From Pseudevernia furfuracea (lineage: Eukaryota > Ascomycota > Lecanoromycetes > Lecanorales > Parmeliaceae), in NCBI GenBank assembly GCA_022315425.1, contig JAIUPT010000041.1, positions 186,001-250,000 of the forward strand: a stretch of DNA of 64,000 bases, in the 5' to 3' direction. The position numbers and the translations under genes are program-made. The notes beneath the pieces are model-generated. The model worked only from the letters and a program-made list of their open reading frames with translations, did not search any database and had not been told where the DNA came from. Below are positions 19,742 through 30,695 of the stretch, piece after piece. How positions within the stretch are numbered: the first letter of the stretch is position 1; each line of letters opens with the position of its first letter.

Positions 19742-22395
19742 CTTTCTGGCGAGTGATGTCAATGGATATTGGTGTATTTTCTGCCTGGAAAAGTTGTCTT
19801 GCAGGTCGACTTCTAGAGGGGATGAAGAGAATATTCTGACTCTCAGCAAACGGCGCGAATGGCCTAAATATTTAAGAACTGCGTAAAGTGTTCAGAAATT
19901 TGTCAATCTGTCTTCGTAAAGTAGATTTTCACAGCCTCAATACAGATACACGTGGCGTAATTGATTCCCCACTGCAGAGCAACGATTTTCGGATTGTGAA
20001 GGAAGGCCGTATAAGCAAGATGAGACACTGCTCCTAACGTGATGTGCATTCATCTTCCGACGAACTCACCAAAGCCGATCTCAATAGCCTCGTGTCTATT
20101 CCAATGGGGCTGAAGTTGCAAAGGATCAGAAGGTCCAAGCACAGAGAAGGCGGCTGTACGGTCTGCTTCAAGCATCACAACGTCCGCCCGGCTCAAGCCT
20201 TCTTCGGGACCTGTCAAATGAAATCCACATAGCTTTGACTGCACCAAGAACCGGGACGACAGATGCAAGCGTGCTCAGAATAGATGAGCGGGCAGTGAGA
20301 CTGACGGTATGCGGTGGCTTGTGAAAAGATGTGAGTGGCTCTTCAACGCCCTCCCTGGCCACGCTCCAAGCGGAGACCACGGTGTATGAGACCTTCGGCA
20401 GTCATAATATAGTGACTCTCGTCAACGGCAGTGATAGCAGACGCTAATTTTAGCTCATATCGAGCGACAATCCGGCCATGTACACCCCTTTCTAGTTTTC
20501 AATGCCACCCTCCATCCAGCCTGAAGGAGAAGTCTGATGGCACGCGTTGTACCTTACTGGAGCAGCTGCTGCAGTCCATGATGGGAGATCCCTTTAATGA
20601 AAGCTGAACGCCATAAATAATACCTAAACAAGAAAAGGAAAGCGAACGTTTTGCTCCTACGGATGGCTGCGAAGGTCAAGTCGCCCTGTCAGGGTCATCC
20701 TTTCGAGTTACGCCTTTTTCTTGCATCTAATGCGGACATGGCATAACAAATTTTGCAGAAGAATAATTACTTCGGCCGTATAACCCTCACACCATTCGGA
20801 AGGATCCATCCCAAGTGTCAGCTGAGAGGCGAGTAAGCTGACACTTTGTATACGGCTGACCTTGTCATTGCAGCTTTCATTGTGTCCGGCACTCACAAGA
20901 TGAAATTACATTGGGGACCTCGAGGTTCAGCGTATCAACGGATGCCGTCTAGAAGGCGTGCTTCCCTGATGAGATGGTCGGTCATGGTGGTCTAGTTCAA
21001 GGCTGGAAACACCTCGTCGGAGCTGGCAATGCTTGACTGCGATCAAGTAATAGGTTATCCAGAAATATAAAGTACTTAAGGCTTGAGGTTGAGGTTGATG
21101 TTGAGGCTACAGAATGACGTGCATAATTGGTTTTTCCAACCGCAGCCAAGTGCCCAAAGATGTCGCATTTCAAGGATTCCCCCTGTTTACTGTTGCCCCG
21201 CGAATTACTAAACGGTCTACTCTACCGACCCGACCCGCCAATTTAGTCACACTTGAGGCTTGAGGTACATACATAAGGTACCTTACATAAAACATTCAAC
21301 GCTTCCACTCGAAACACGAGATATTTTATATGTACAAAATTATACTACTATCTCGTACACTGCTGAAGAAAACTGTGTCCTGACGGCGTATGACCAATTT
21401 GTTTTGCGTAATAGAGTCTCGGCTGGCTACCACCCCCCCCCCCTACATTCCTCGAATCCTCTCGCTCTTCTCAGAAAGTCTAGCCTCGCAACGGATGGTT
21501 CTGTTGAAGCATCAGAAGAACAGGCTCACAATAGTAGAGTTGCCCGGAACCTAGAGTCTTCTGACTTCCCAGCCGACACGGAGGATATAACCGTGCCGTA
21601 TTACAGCGGTGACCGTCGCCACTCCAGCTAACTCCAGCTATTGTGCTCCGTCTGAATCCAAAGTAAGGTCAAAACCAGGACATTTTGGGCCCCCAAGGCT
21701 TTACAAGAGCAAAAGGGGCGCGCTTCATGTCTTCTTAGCCACCATCAGGTGAACTCCTGTCGTATATCCTGCCCCATGTCTCTCGGATTTGGCAGAGTAT
21801 AGCATCGATTGCTGAGGCTAGAGTATCCTTATGTGTCATTTCAAGATGAACATTTTCATGCACAGCTTAGTTTTAGCACTGATCGCTATGTTCTCTTAGA
21901 TCCTCTTTGAGGCATTGCTCATTCAGATTGTATTTGGGGCTTGCGGTCGAGAATGAGCCTTTGCAGTGTTACAGTGTATTGAAACCTCGGAGACGGTACT
22001 TTCGAGATAATGGAGACGTGGGAGGTGTATGATTTGTTATTTTGTGCCTGATAATATTTTCATCCACAGCTTGTTTCAAGAACTCTCCGCTATGTCCTGT
22101 TAGATCCTTTTTGAGGCATTGGTCATTCAAATGGTTTTTGAGGCTTGGGGTTGAGAAGGAGCCTTCACATTATTTTGAAACCTCGGAGACGGGACTTTCG
22201 ATTCAATGAGAATGTGGTAAGCGTACGTATTATTATCTTGTACCCGTAAGAAGGGGGCGTTCGAAGGCTCTTGTTTCTCTGGCTGTGGAAGATCCAAATT
22301 TAGATATCTCGATCTCCCTTATTAAAAGATTCCTTTTCCTGATCATATCGTCTGGTTGTTATCGCTATTAAAAGCTCGCTGGAAACCCTGCTGCA
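19742..22395. other. Gene-poor region of 2.65 kb
   Basis: Open frames are short, overlapping and without domains. The only structure I see is the imperfect duplication at 21848-22222 and a short GAGGTT run near 21080-21108. Confidence 0.5.
21848..22222. repeat. Imperfect tandem duplication, units of about 175 bp
   Basis: Unit A (about 21848-22027) and unit B (about 22051-22222) share ordered blocks: CATTTTCAT/ATTTTCAT..CACAGCTT, TTTGAGGCATTG.TCATTCA, GAAACCTCGGAGACGG.ACTTTCGA and a final GTGG. The units are diverged by substitutions and small gaps; no coding function is visible. Confidence 0.7.
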
Positions 22396-24285
22396 ATGTC
22401 TCTGCACAACAGATATGATAGAATGGAGGACGATTTCCAGGAAGTCAACCACCAAGTATGTCCTAAACAGTGAATTGCGCCATCTGTGTTACGCTTGCCC
22501 TCGTCAGCTAACAAGTGCTGTAGCATCACATCAAACGTCCCACAGTCAACAGAGATATATCTTCTAGAAAATTACAATTTGACCAAGCCAGGTGCATGGA
22601 ACCTCCAAAGGCATTTACTACAATTGGCTTCCGCTTGTATCTGATCTTTGCTGTCGGCTTTTTATGCTCTACTATGAATGGCTATGACAGCTCCCTCCTA
22701 GACGGACTCCTTCAGAACCACACTTTCAGAACCTACTTCCATGGGTCCAACACCGGTATTTGGGTAGGAATAGTCTCTTCCCTGTACCAAATTGGCTCTA
22801 TTGCCGGGATTCCGTTCGTTGGTCCTGCCTTGGATACTTGGGGTCGAAGAAAGGGTATCTTCATCGGCGTCTGCATTGTCATGATAGGTACTTCCATCCA
22901 GGGTACGACAATTTATACCCACAGCCTCTCCCAGTTCATGATCGGCCGATTCTCCTTAGGCTTCGGGGCTCAGCTGGCTACTTGCGGTGGTCCAATATAC
23001 GTGGTGGAGATGTCCCATCCTGCTCATCGAGGCGTCGTCACTGGTCTTTATAACACCTTCTGGTAAGTTGCTGGTCATGCCTATAGGCACCAGGCTAAGC
23101 CAAAGCCATCTGCTAGGTTCACCGGAGCGATTATCGCGAGCGGAGCCGTGCGCGGATCTCTGAACCTGTCAGACAACCGGACCTGGCTTGTGCCGGTATG
23201 GTTGCAACTCCTATGCTCGAGCATCATTGCCACCTTCATACTCTTCATGCCTGAAAGCCCCCGATGGCTATTCGTCAACGGCAAGGAACAGTCTGCTATG
23301 GAGGTGGTTACGAAATATCACGGAAAGGGCAACGCTAAGAGCATTTGGGTAACCCTACAAGAACAGGAGTATCGCGAATCATTAAACCAAGATGGAGCGG
23401 TAGCAATCCCCGCTTCTCGAAAATAATGCAACCGATTGCTTACTTTGGCAGGACAAACGCTGGTGGGATTACCGCGCCCTTTTTCGCAGTCGAGCCTCCA
23501 TCTACCGCCTCGCCTGCAACATCACGGTAAGCATCTTCGGCCAATGGACTGGCCAAGCCCTCCTAGGGCTCCTGTTGAGCGCCGTTCTCGACACAGCCGG
23601 CATTCACAATGCAATCGCGCAGACAAACTTGAACCTGGGCTTCTCTTGCCTCCAGTTCGTCATGGCCGTTTCTGGCGCACTCCTCGCGGACCGCATCGGT
23701 CGCCGACCTCTCCTCCTTTTCACCAATGCCACCCTTGGTCTAGTGTGGCTCGGCATGGCCATAGCATCCTCTACACACTTCCGAACCGGGTCTGTCGACT
23801 CAGCGAGGGCGATCGTAGCTCTGATATTCATGTTCAAGATTGTCTTCTCGCTCGGTATCACACCCGTGATCGTCCTATACCCCGTTGAAGTCCTTTCCTT
23901 CGAGATGAGAGCCAAAGGCTTCGCTTTCTCAGGGCTCGCTGTTAATGGTGCAAGCTTGCTGAACCAATTCGCCTGGCCCGTCGCCTTCGCGAGTATTCGT
24001 TGGAAAACGTATATCATCTTGATGTTCTGGTGTTTTTTCCAGGCAGTGGTGATGTATTTTTTGATCCCGGAAACTAGGGGTCGTACGGTCAGTTGTTCCC
24101 CAATTGGAGGGAAGCATAATCGACGCTGACTGGGCATTTACGACAAGCTCGAGGAACTCGATGACATCTTCAAGGCCGAGAATCCTCGCAAAGAATCGCT
24201 CCGGCAGAGCAAGTCTCCTCGCATTAGTTGGCCGCTTGAAACACTGTGGGAATCGACCTCGCGGTCGTCGTCAATGGTTCTCTAA
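22396..24285 (+). CDS. MFS sugar transporter
   Basis: Twelve-helix plasma-membrane hexose/lactose-permease-like carrier, 551 aa. Model: join(22396..22455,22524..23062,23117..23399,23452..24087,24148..24285). Family marks: GYDSSLLDGL after helix 1, DTWGRRKG (loop 2-3), GRFSLGFGAQ, MPESPRWLF before the central loop, DRIGRRPLL (loop 8-9), and PETRGRT followed after the last intron by LEELDDIFKAENPRK. The last intron uses an AAG acceptor with a CTGAC branch site. Intact and of normal length. Confidence 0.92.
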
Positions 24286-24560
24286 ATATCCAGTTCAACA
24301 TCCGCAGTCTTCAAGGGATAAGCGCAACCTTATGGTCCCAGGCGTTCTTGCCTCTATGTGAACTTTCAACATCATCTACAGGTATCTCAGGGAGTTGGTT
24401 CTGATGGAGTTGTTGTGGGAAATGAATTTTTTTTTTCCCTGACAGGTTTTTCCAGCACTTTGTAGAACACCACTAGGATCTAAAGTAGAGTGGTTCCCTT
24501 GAACAATAACATCTGCTTTCGGTAGTGATACACCAAATCTCAGTGTTCAACGGTCGAATC
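24286..24560. other. Transporter 3' flank
   Basis: AT-rich with a T run near 24428; no coding signal. Confidence 0.4.
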
Positions 24561-25268
24561 GCATGTGTTTGCACATCATGGGTGAATATTCTTGTCTATG
24601 GATAATTCATCTCATAAAACGTACTACCGATGGATAAAACGATTATCCATGGATAATAGACTTACTCATGATATCGCAGCATACAACCCATGGGGTATTT
24701 TCCACCAATAGAATGGACCGTCCCTTGGATGATGTACTCGGTTCGATGACCCGGCCTTTCGGGTTCCTAAAGGATATACTTGATCTCGGCATATCGGACC
24801 CCCCCCCCCACTCACGAATTGAGATGACACCTTCGACTGTACTAATATTTCAACATTAATCGTAGGAACTCGACGAGATTATGGAGTAGGTGGCCAAGAG
24901 AACAAGGATGCTAAACGACGATAACGATACTTTATAGAAAGTGAGCTGCCAGCAAGGGTAATGACTTGGTTGATATTGATAATAGCATTAACAGTAAGAG
25001 AGGTGGTGAGAGAGATAGAGAGAGATCAAATAAGTAGTAAAATTAGCAATTGATGCTTAACCTCATGAGCAATACATGCTGTCCATGGATAATCCATATT
25101 ATCCATGGGGAATACATGCTATTAGTGGAACTTTGGCCATGAGATGTATGCTGCGATACCATGAGCAAGTCTATTATCCATGGATCATCGTTTTATCCAT
25201 TGGTAGTACGTTTTATGAGATGATTTATCCATGGATAAGAATATTCACCCATGACGTGCAACACATGC
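24561..25268. mobile_element. MITE-like element with long terminal inverted repeats
   Basis: Outer arms 24561-24685 and 25142-25268 are inverted copies of each other, starting GCATGTGTT and sharing CATGGGTGAATATTCTT, TCATCTCATAAAACGTACTACC, TGGATAAAACGAT and TATCGCAGCATAC. Weaker similarity extends inward to about 24712 and 25116. The arms carry several copies of the palindrome ATTATCCATGGATAAT. The interior (about 430 bp) encodes nothing recognisable, so it is likely a non-autonomous DNA element. I did not find an obvious target-site duplication. Confidence 0.75.
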
Positions 25269-25365
25269 CTTGCATCTGCCTCGGGCCTCCACCCAATTGA
25301 TCCCAATTCAGCATCCGCAACCCCGCTGGGCCCGCCCCCATGCTTCTTCCAACGATCATGAAGGC

Positions 25366-27796
25366 TCACAGCTCCATCCATTCTCCCGGATTGCCCGGTC
25401 GGTTTTTTTTCGCCATATTTTGCAATAAAGACCTTTCTTTCCGCTTCTCGCTCATCGTAGCATTCCTCCTTGCCGGCTTCCCATAAAGCCCGCTAGTCTC
25501 ATCTCTCGGCTGTAGCGCCCTTGGGGACTGCTCGGGGGGCTTCGGCGCCAGGAAATGCTGGCATATCTTGTGTTCTTCGAAGATGGCTTCCAGAGTAGGA
25601 AGGCATTCGCCGCCGCTGATACGTAGCCTATCGGTGTGTGCGTTTTGCATCTGCTGGATGCGGGAGAAGAGGTTCGGACGGTCATCGCGGTATGATTCGT
25701 ACATGGTTGCGAGTTGGATTGTGGGAAGGAGGACAGATTGGTCCAGAGTATAGGCTTTCATATCAACAGGATTCTGGTTGCGGAGTTCGACTAGTAAATC
25801 GGTGAGCGTCACTGTGCAGCCATCGGAAAGAGTGGAGTCAGTCATAGGACTGAGGGGACCGCATAGCACATTGCTAACTCCGGCTGAAACTTCCTCAGTC
25901 AGGGCCTCATATCTGGCAATAGTCCCCTCTACCTCACTGCACAGATGGAATGTCTTGAGGATGTCGCGGTACAGGTTAGGGAGATCGAAGTCCTCGGTCA
26001 GGATGTAGTCCAAGTCGGTATTGGCTTTCCATAGAACACCAGGCACGTAGATCATGAGCCGAAACCTAATGATGCGTTTGAAGCTGGGGACGTCAGAAAT
26101 ATCAAGCCGGTGACCAGGGTTACGAAAGATTTGAGACTGGCATACGTGCTTTGCCATTTCGAGAGCCACTTTCATTATGTCTTCGCATCCTGACCAATTT
26201 CGAAGAGATTGGCGGATCGGCTTTGCAACGACTAAAGTGCAGCTCTGGGAGGATGTAATTGAGCTGGCTGTCCTGTGCTCCATGGTTGCAACGGTCTCGA
26301 GAAGAGATTTGGAGAGGTCGTCTCTGAAAATTCCTAACCAGTGTTCGGCAAATTCCCCATTATTCGCCTTGAGGAATACCTTGATAACCCAAGCGCGAAA
26401 AACAGCGGCAAGCCAGGTTACCATTAGCTCTCCAAAAGCTACCCACCATACCGCAACTCGCACGCCCAGGTAGTAGACCACGTATGATCCCATGAGGCCC
26501 GCGCTAACGAAGGAAGTGATGACCTGCCGCTTTCGTGAGGACGGCTGCCTCTTTGGAGCAGCCTGCACAAGGTTGCGTTAAGGCGGCTTGTCAAAAGTTT
26601 GGTGCTGAGCGTGACGCGAGTCGCTGAATGTCCATACAACGTTTGCGTCATCGAAGATGGGCTGAAGATCTTGAGGCTCGATCTCAATTTCCTGCTTAAT
26701 AATAATAAGCAGTATGAATGTAAATACTGTGATACCATAGTATCCGACAAGTCCCATGATGAGCGTTTTGAGGCTAGTATTTCCGATCTGCACTCCACTA
26801 CTGTAGTATCCGGCAACTTGGACTCCAGCCATAGCAATGAACGAGCAGATCCCAATACAAATGTTGCCTAAATTGCGCATTTTCGTAGTTACTCTGCGGT
26901 TCGGAGTATTTCGGTCTGTTGCGGCAGTCTGGGTTGGAGATATTCCCGTCATTCGGAAACTGAGAGAGGTTGACTTGACGCGCTCGGCTAGTGACTCTTC
27001 GATCTCTCCTTTCTCGTCTATAATGGATGATACAAGCTTCGCCGTCTCAAATGCGGTCAACGAGCTCCTCTTCATCCCAAGCACAATTTCATAGTCTTCT
27101 TGGTCGGTGCTTGTATTGCCGTCGCTGTTACATTTCACCTTGTCGACTCTGGAGCGGATTATGTGGTTGAAAGATGCCAACGCCTCGCCCACGCGGTCCG
27201 TCTGCTTGATATGTGCACAAACGAATGCGACTTCGTCACGTTGCTCACTTGGCTTAATCTCCACAGCGTGCGGAGTAAAGACACTCGTAGCTGGTGCTAC
27301 ACTTAGCGGCGTCAGCTCGACCAGAGCCTCGCTCTTAAGGTCCGCTTCACGACCAGTGAGCCGCCGTAGGATAGGGGATCCGCTGAGACGAATCGCACAG
27401 ATCATTAAAGAGAGAATTCCAAGTGGGGCGGTTGCCATCAGGAACAGCTGATCATGAGACGAAGACACCCGAAGGAATTCTTTGGCGTTGCGCTCGCCGA
27501 CGAGGGCCATAATAGGAGCAACATTAGCAATCACACTAGCCCAAACATCGCTAGAGGCGGGGATTGGTGCTTGATTGGCTGTAGATGTTTGTCTTCCAGA
27601 AATTACACCAGCCAATTTGACTGGCCATGCTGAGACTACCTCCGGGAAAAGGATCAGGACGGAAAGCATTATGGCTGGCAAGTAGACCTTCGAGACTTGC
27701 CAGTTTGCTATAGTAGGACATCAGTAATTGAGAACGTATTGCTAGTTATTACTGCAATACAACAGATAATGACTCACAACGAATGATGCTCACCAT
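25366..27796 (-). CDS. Large multi-pass membrane protein, unknown function
   Basis: Model: complement(join(25366..26562,26638..27707,27778..27796)), 761 aa. The first exon is only 19 nt (ATG 27796, donor GTGAGT, acceptor CTATAG). Hydrophobic segments: near residues 18-32 (YLPAIMLSVLILFPEVV), about 100-120 (LFLMATAPLGILSLMICAI), 280-300 (ICIGICSFIAMAGVQV), 320-340 (GYYGITVFTFILLIII) and about 385-420. The cytoplasmic part after residue 120 includes VAFVCAHIKQ; the C-terminal 300 residues are soluble with a basic end. It resembles a fungal-only group of uncharacterised membrane proteins, but I cannot name a domain. The second intron (26563-26637, GTATGG..CAG) removes an in-frame stop. Confidence 0.72.
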
Positions 27797-28932
27797 GGCT
27801 GAATGGAGAGGACCTCCAATGGTGCTTTACTCTCTCTGGGGAGGATTCTAGTCTAGACTTTTGCCAGCTTGAGTATATCAGACCTTGATGAGAAAATGCG
27901 AGTCAAATTCAAGGGGTGTTTGGAGTGAATATATATCTTTGCATTGCTATGATCGAATGCAAGTGTTAAGTTTGGACTGCAAAGCTGGCAGAGCTTTGGG
28001 GACATTATTAGGGCCTACCACGTCAGCAAACATCTGAAATGTCGATCGCTTATATTCGGCGTCGCCGTTGATTAAACCCGTCACCGTGCATTCGTTCAAT
28101 GTGGGGAAAGGGGTTGTTTCGAGGTGAAAAAAAGCCAGTGTAGCCGTCAAATATGCAGGACATGTCGATCCATCTTACGTGAGCTTGGGGCTCGATAGTC
28201 CACTTTGATCTCAGGCGAGGCAACACCTGAAATCAAGGCAAAGGAGGCATCACACAGCATGGTTGGATTCTACTGAAATCTAATACATTAGCTCAGGTGA
28301 TATTAGCTCTAATTTTCTCTTTAGCACGCCTCATTGTCTTCTCGACTTCCCTTACCCTGCAAGATCGCATCTAGAATACCTAGGCTACCAAATCAGGTCA
28401 TCTTCAACGACTCCAAACCTGTCGCCTTCAGAGACTCAATCCTCCTGCGAGGCTGCAGATCCACCAATCAAGGCCATCATCTGCAACGTTGGAGGCTAAA
28501 ATTTTCTCGCAAATCTCGTTTCACAGCTTCGTAAGCTTTTACACCGAGAGCTCACCGCATAGTGCTGTTCTGTAGACAAGGCATTCTTACACGGAGATCC
28601 GAAAGTGAGGCATCAAGCGAGCCATAGTTGATCCCTGAAAATTCGCTTCTAAACCTGAAGATGTCCCGCGGTTTGAAAATTTGTGTCCAAGAGACCTCAC
28701 CGTGGCATGGGATGTAAAGCTTTGTAAAGATGATTAGGGACTGTGCTAATATGTATAGCAGTACGTTTATTTTCTTAGTAACGCCAAATTACGCTAGCGC
28801 GCGAGCCGCATAAATAGTGTTGTAGGAGGGCTGAAGAGGTTGCAACAGCGCCCTGCGCCTATGATTCAAGTACTGTAGAACAGTGAGCCTACCGTCTTAG
28901 TACCACATTCAGTTACAACCGCATCCCACCCC
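27797..28932. other. Intergenic, no gene seen
   Basis: AT-rich with only short open frames. Likely promoters of the flanking genes. Confidence 0.5.
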
Positions 28933-29304
28933 ATGCCGCCGCCATTATCCCTCCCCCAGTACGTTTACAAGATTCTATCGGAAGCCCCTCCAGATCCACT
29001 GCCAGTCAGCCTACCCCTCTCTGTTAATGATGCCCAAGACGGCTTCATACATCTCTCCACCGCTGCACAAACGCCTGCTACTGCTGGTCGCTTCTTCTCT
29101 TGGACTGTGAAATTGTGGGTGCTCAAGATACCTCTGAAGCAGATTGAGAGCAATGTGAAATGGGAAGAGGCGAAGAACGGCTGCTTTGCCCATCTCTATG
29201 GACCGGACTTGGGACAGAAGGAGGTCGAGGAAATGAAGGCGTTTACGAGGAGTGAAGGCGATGATTGGAATACAGTTCTCGAGAGGGATGAATGGCTTTC
29301 TTGA
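28933..29304 (+). CDS. DUF952 family protein
   Basis: A single-exon 123-aa protein. It starts with YVYKILSEAP and carries the DUF952 core DAQDGFIHLSTAAQTPATAGRFF, followed by a C-terminal FAHLYGPDL segment. DUF952 proteins resemble glutathione S-transferase-linked or ADP-ribosyl-like small folds but have no established activity. It ends 79 bp before the convergent Med20 stop. Confidence 0.85.
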   Translation: MPPPLSLPQYVYKILSEAPPDPLPVSLPLSVNDAQDGFIHLSTAAQTPATAGRFFSWTVKLWVLKIPLKQIESNVKWEEAKNGCFAHLYGPDLGQKEVEEMKAFTRSEGDDWNTVLERDEWLS

Positions 29305-29383
29305 GATCTACTCGGATAGCTCCACCTCACTGCTGTTCAAAGGCCTAAGAATAGCCACTGGAATATAGTTACTATGCAGTCTA

Positions 29384-30136
29384 TCATCTCGGCCTCAGAA
29401 GCTCACACCACTGTCTTATGGTCCCCTCTCCGTCTCCCAACCCTGGCACCCAGTATACCTCCCTAGCCCCGCGCAAGGCCAACCCCCCCCAGAAGCCCTT
29501 AACCACCGCTTCCCCTGCTTCCCAGCCCTCTTTCCCCTGCTCAGCCTCTTCACCAACCCACGCAACCTCACATACCGCTCCTCTTCCCATCTGCCCACCT
29601 CCGCTGCCGCCTTGCCTCAATTCTCCAACTCTAATCCTAAAATCCCCAATCTCAAAGGCATACCCAGTACCCGCACTTAGTATCTGCCGCTGTTGCCACA
29701 GTGGGCCAAACTTCGACACTATGAGCTGAATAAACTCTTCACTCGATGAACCGGCGGCGATGGAGACTATGGTCGCCGGTTCGCCGGTTGCTACTTCAGC
29801 GCTTATATTGGATGAAGCTGGTGTTCCGGCTCTGGTCTGAGAAGCGCTGTGGGTGCTAGCGATTGCAACAAATGTCCGAGGTGCATAATGCGAGAGGGTC
29901 AGAATCTGGAGGAAGCGGGGACCGGGAGGTCGGGCTTTGTCGACGCCATTCACGAGAGAATGGGAAGGCTGGGCAGGAGGTTGGGTGGAGGGTGTTTCGC
30001 GGAAAATGCGGTGGGAGAGTGTCCAGGCAGGCAGGGGAGAAGGATCGTAGTTGGAGGTGAGTTTGGCGAGGATGTCTTGGGTAGGATTGGAGTCTGGGCT
30101 GGAGGCGGGCAGGAAGTAGAGCGCCGTCACTGGCAT
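29384..30136 (-). CDS. MED20: Mediator complex subunit 20
   Basis: Head-module subunit of Mediator, linking regulators to RNA polymerase II. A single exon of 250 aa. It begins MPVTALYFLP, and carries RFLQILTLSHYAPRTFVAI and the strongly conserved FIQLIVSKFGPLWQQRQI plus GYAFEIGDFRIRVGELRQG. The Gly-rich loop in the C-terminal half is usual in fungi. ATG 30136 matches the family start. Confidence 0.92.
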   Translation of the reverse strand: MPVTALYFLPASSPDSNPTQDILAKLTSNYDPSPLPAWTLSHRIFRETPSTQPPAQPSHSLVNGVDKARPPGPRFLQILTLSHYAPRTFVAIASTHSASQTRAGTPASSNISAEVATGEPATIVSIAAGSSSEEFIQLIVSKFGPLWQQRQILSAGTGYAFEIGDFRIRVGELRQGGSGGGQMGRGAVCEVAWVGEEAEQGKEGWEAGEAVVKGFWGGLALRGAREVYWVPGLGDGEGTIRQWCELLRPR

Positions 30137-30695
30137 GCTGCGATAGAAATGATACTCAATTCATGGCGGTAGGTGTGCCTCTAGCTTCTCCTCTAAAGCT
30201 CCCAGAGGTCTGGCATCGAGAAGATAACTCGCTCGCCCTGGCGCAAAGCTGGTGTTGGAATGCAGAAGTTGACTCGGATCGGTTTCCGAGGCTTGACAGC
30301 CAAGGCGCTATCTTTCAGGTATTAAGGTAGGCTCGTCAGGCATCCATGGAGCCATTTTCTGCGTTGCTTCACGAGCAGAAAACACTATGGCTTTACAATT
30401 TTCAGTTCTCCGCTAATCGCCAGGCATAAAAGCACTCTTGAACTGAAGGTCACAAAGTGTCCCTGTGGGGCATTCTGAGCCACTCGGTACATTTTGTTGC
30501 TGCCTTCGTTGCCACTGCTCCTTTTCGGAATGCTACTTAGCGCAAATTCAGGCATCAGCTTTTGTACAATGCAAAACGCAAGACCACGCAAGGCTTCAAT
30601 CAATATACAAAAAACCATGATCAATAAAGACATTTCATCACTGTTTTGAATTTCTCTCAATTCAATCCTCAGCATAGGGCGTTGATTCAAGCGAG
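30137..30695. other. Divergent intergenic region
   Basis: Between Med20 and the large gene at 30696. A minus-strand frame (30385-30690) has no recognised domain and is not called. Confidence 0.45.

Noticed and set aside
24561..25268. CRISPR-like or origin reading of the repeated ATCCATGGAT palindromes
   Set aside because: The repeats are in two inverted arms, not a regular direct array, and the genome is eukaryotic.
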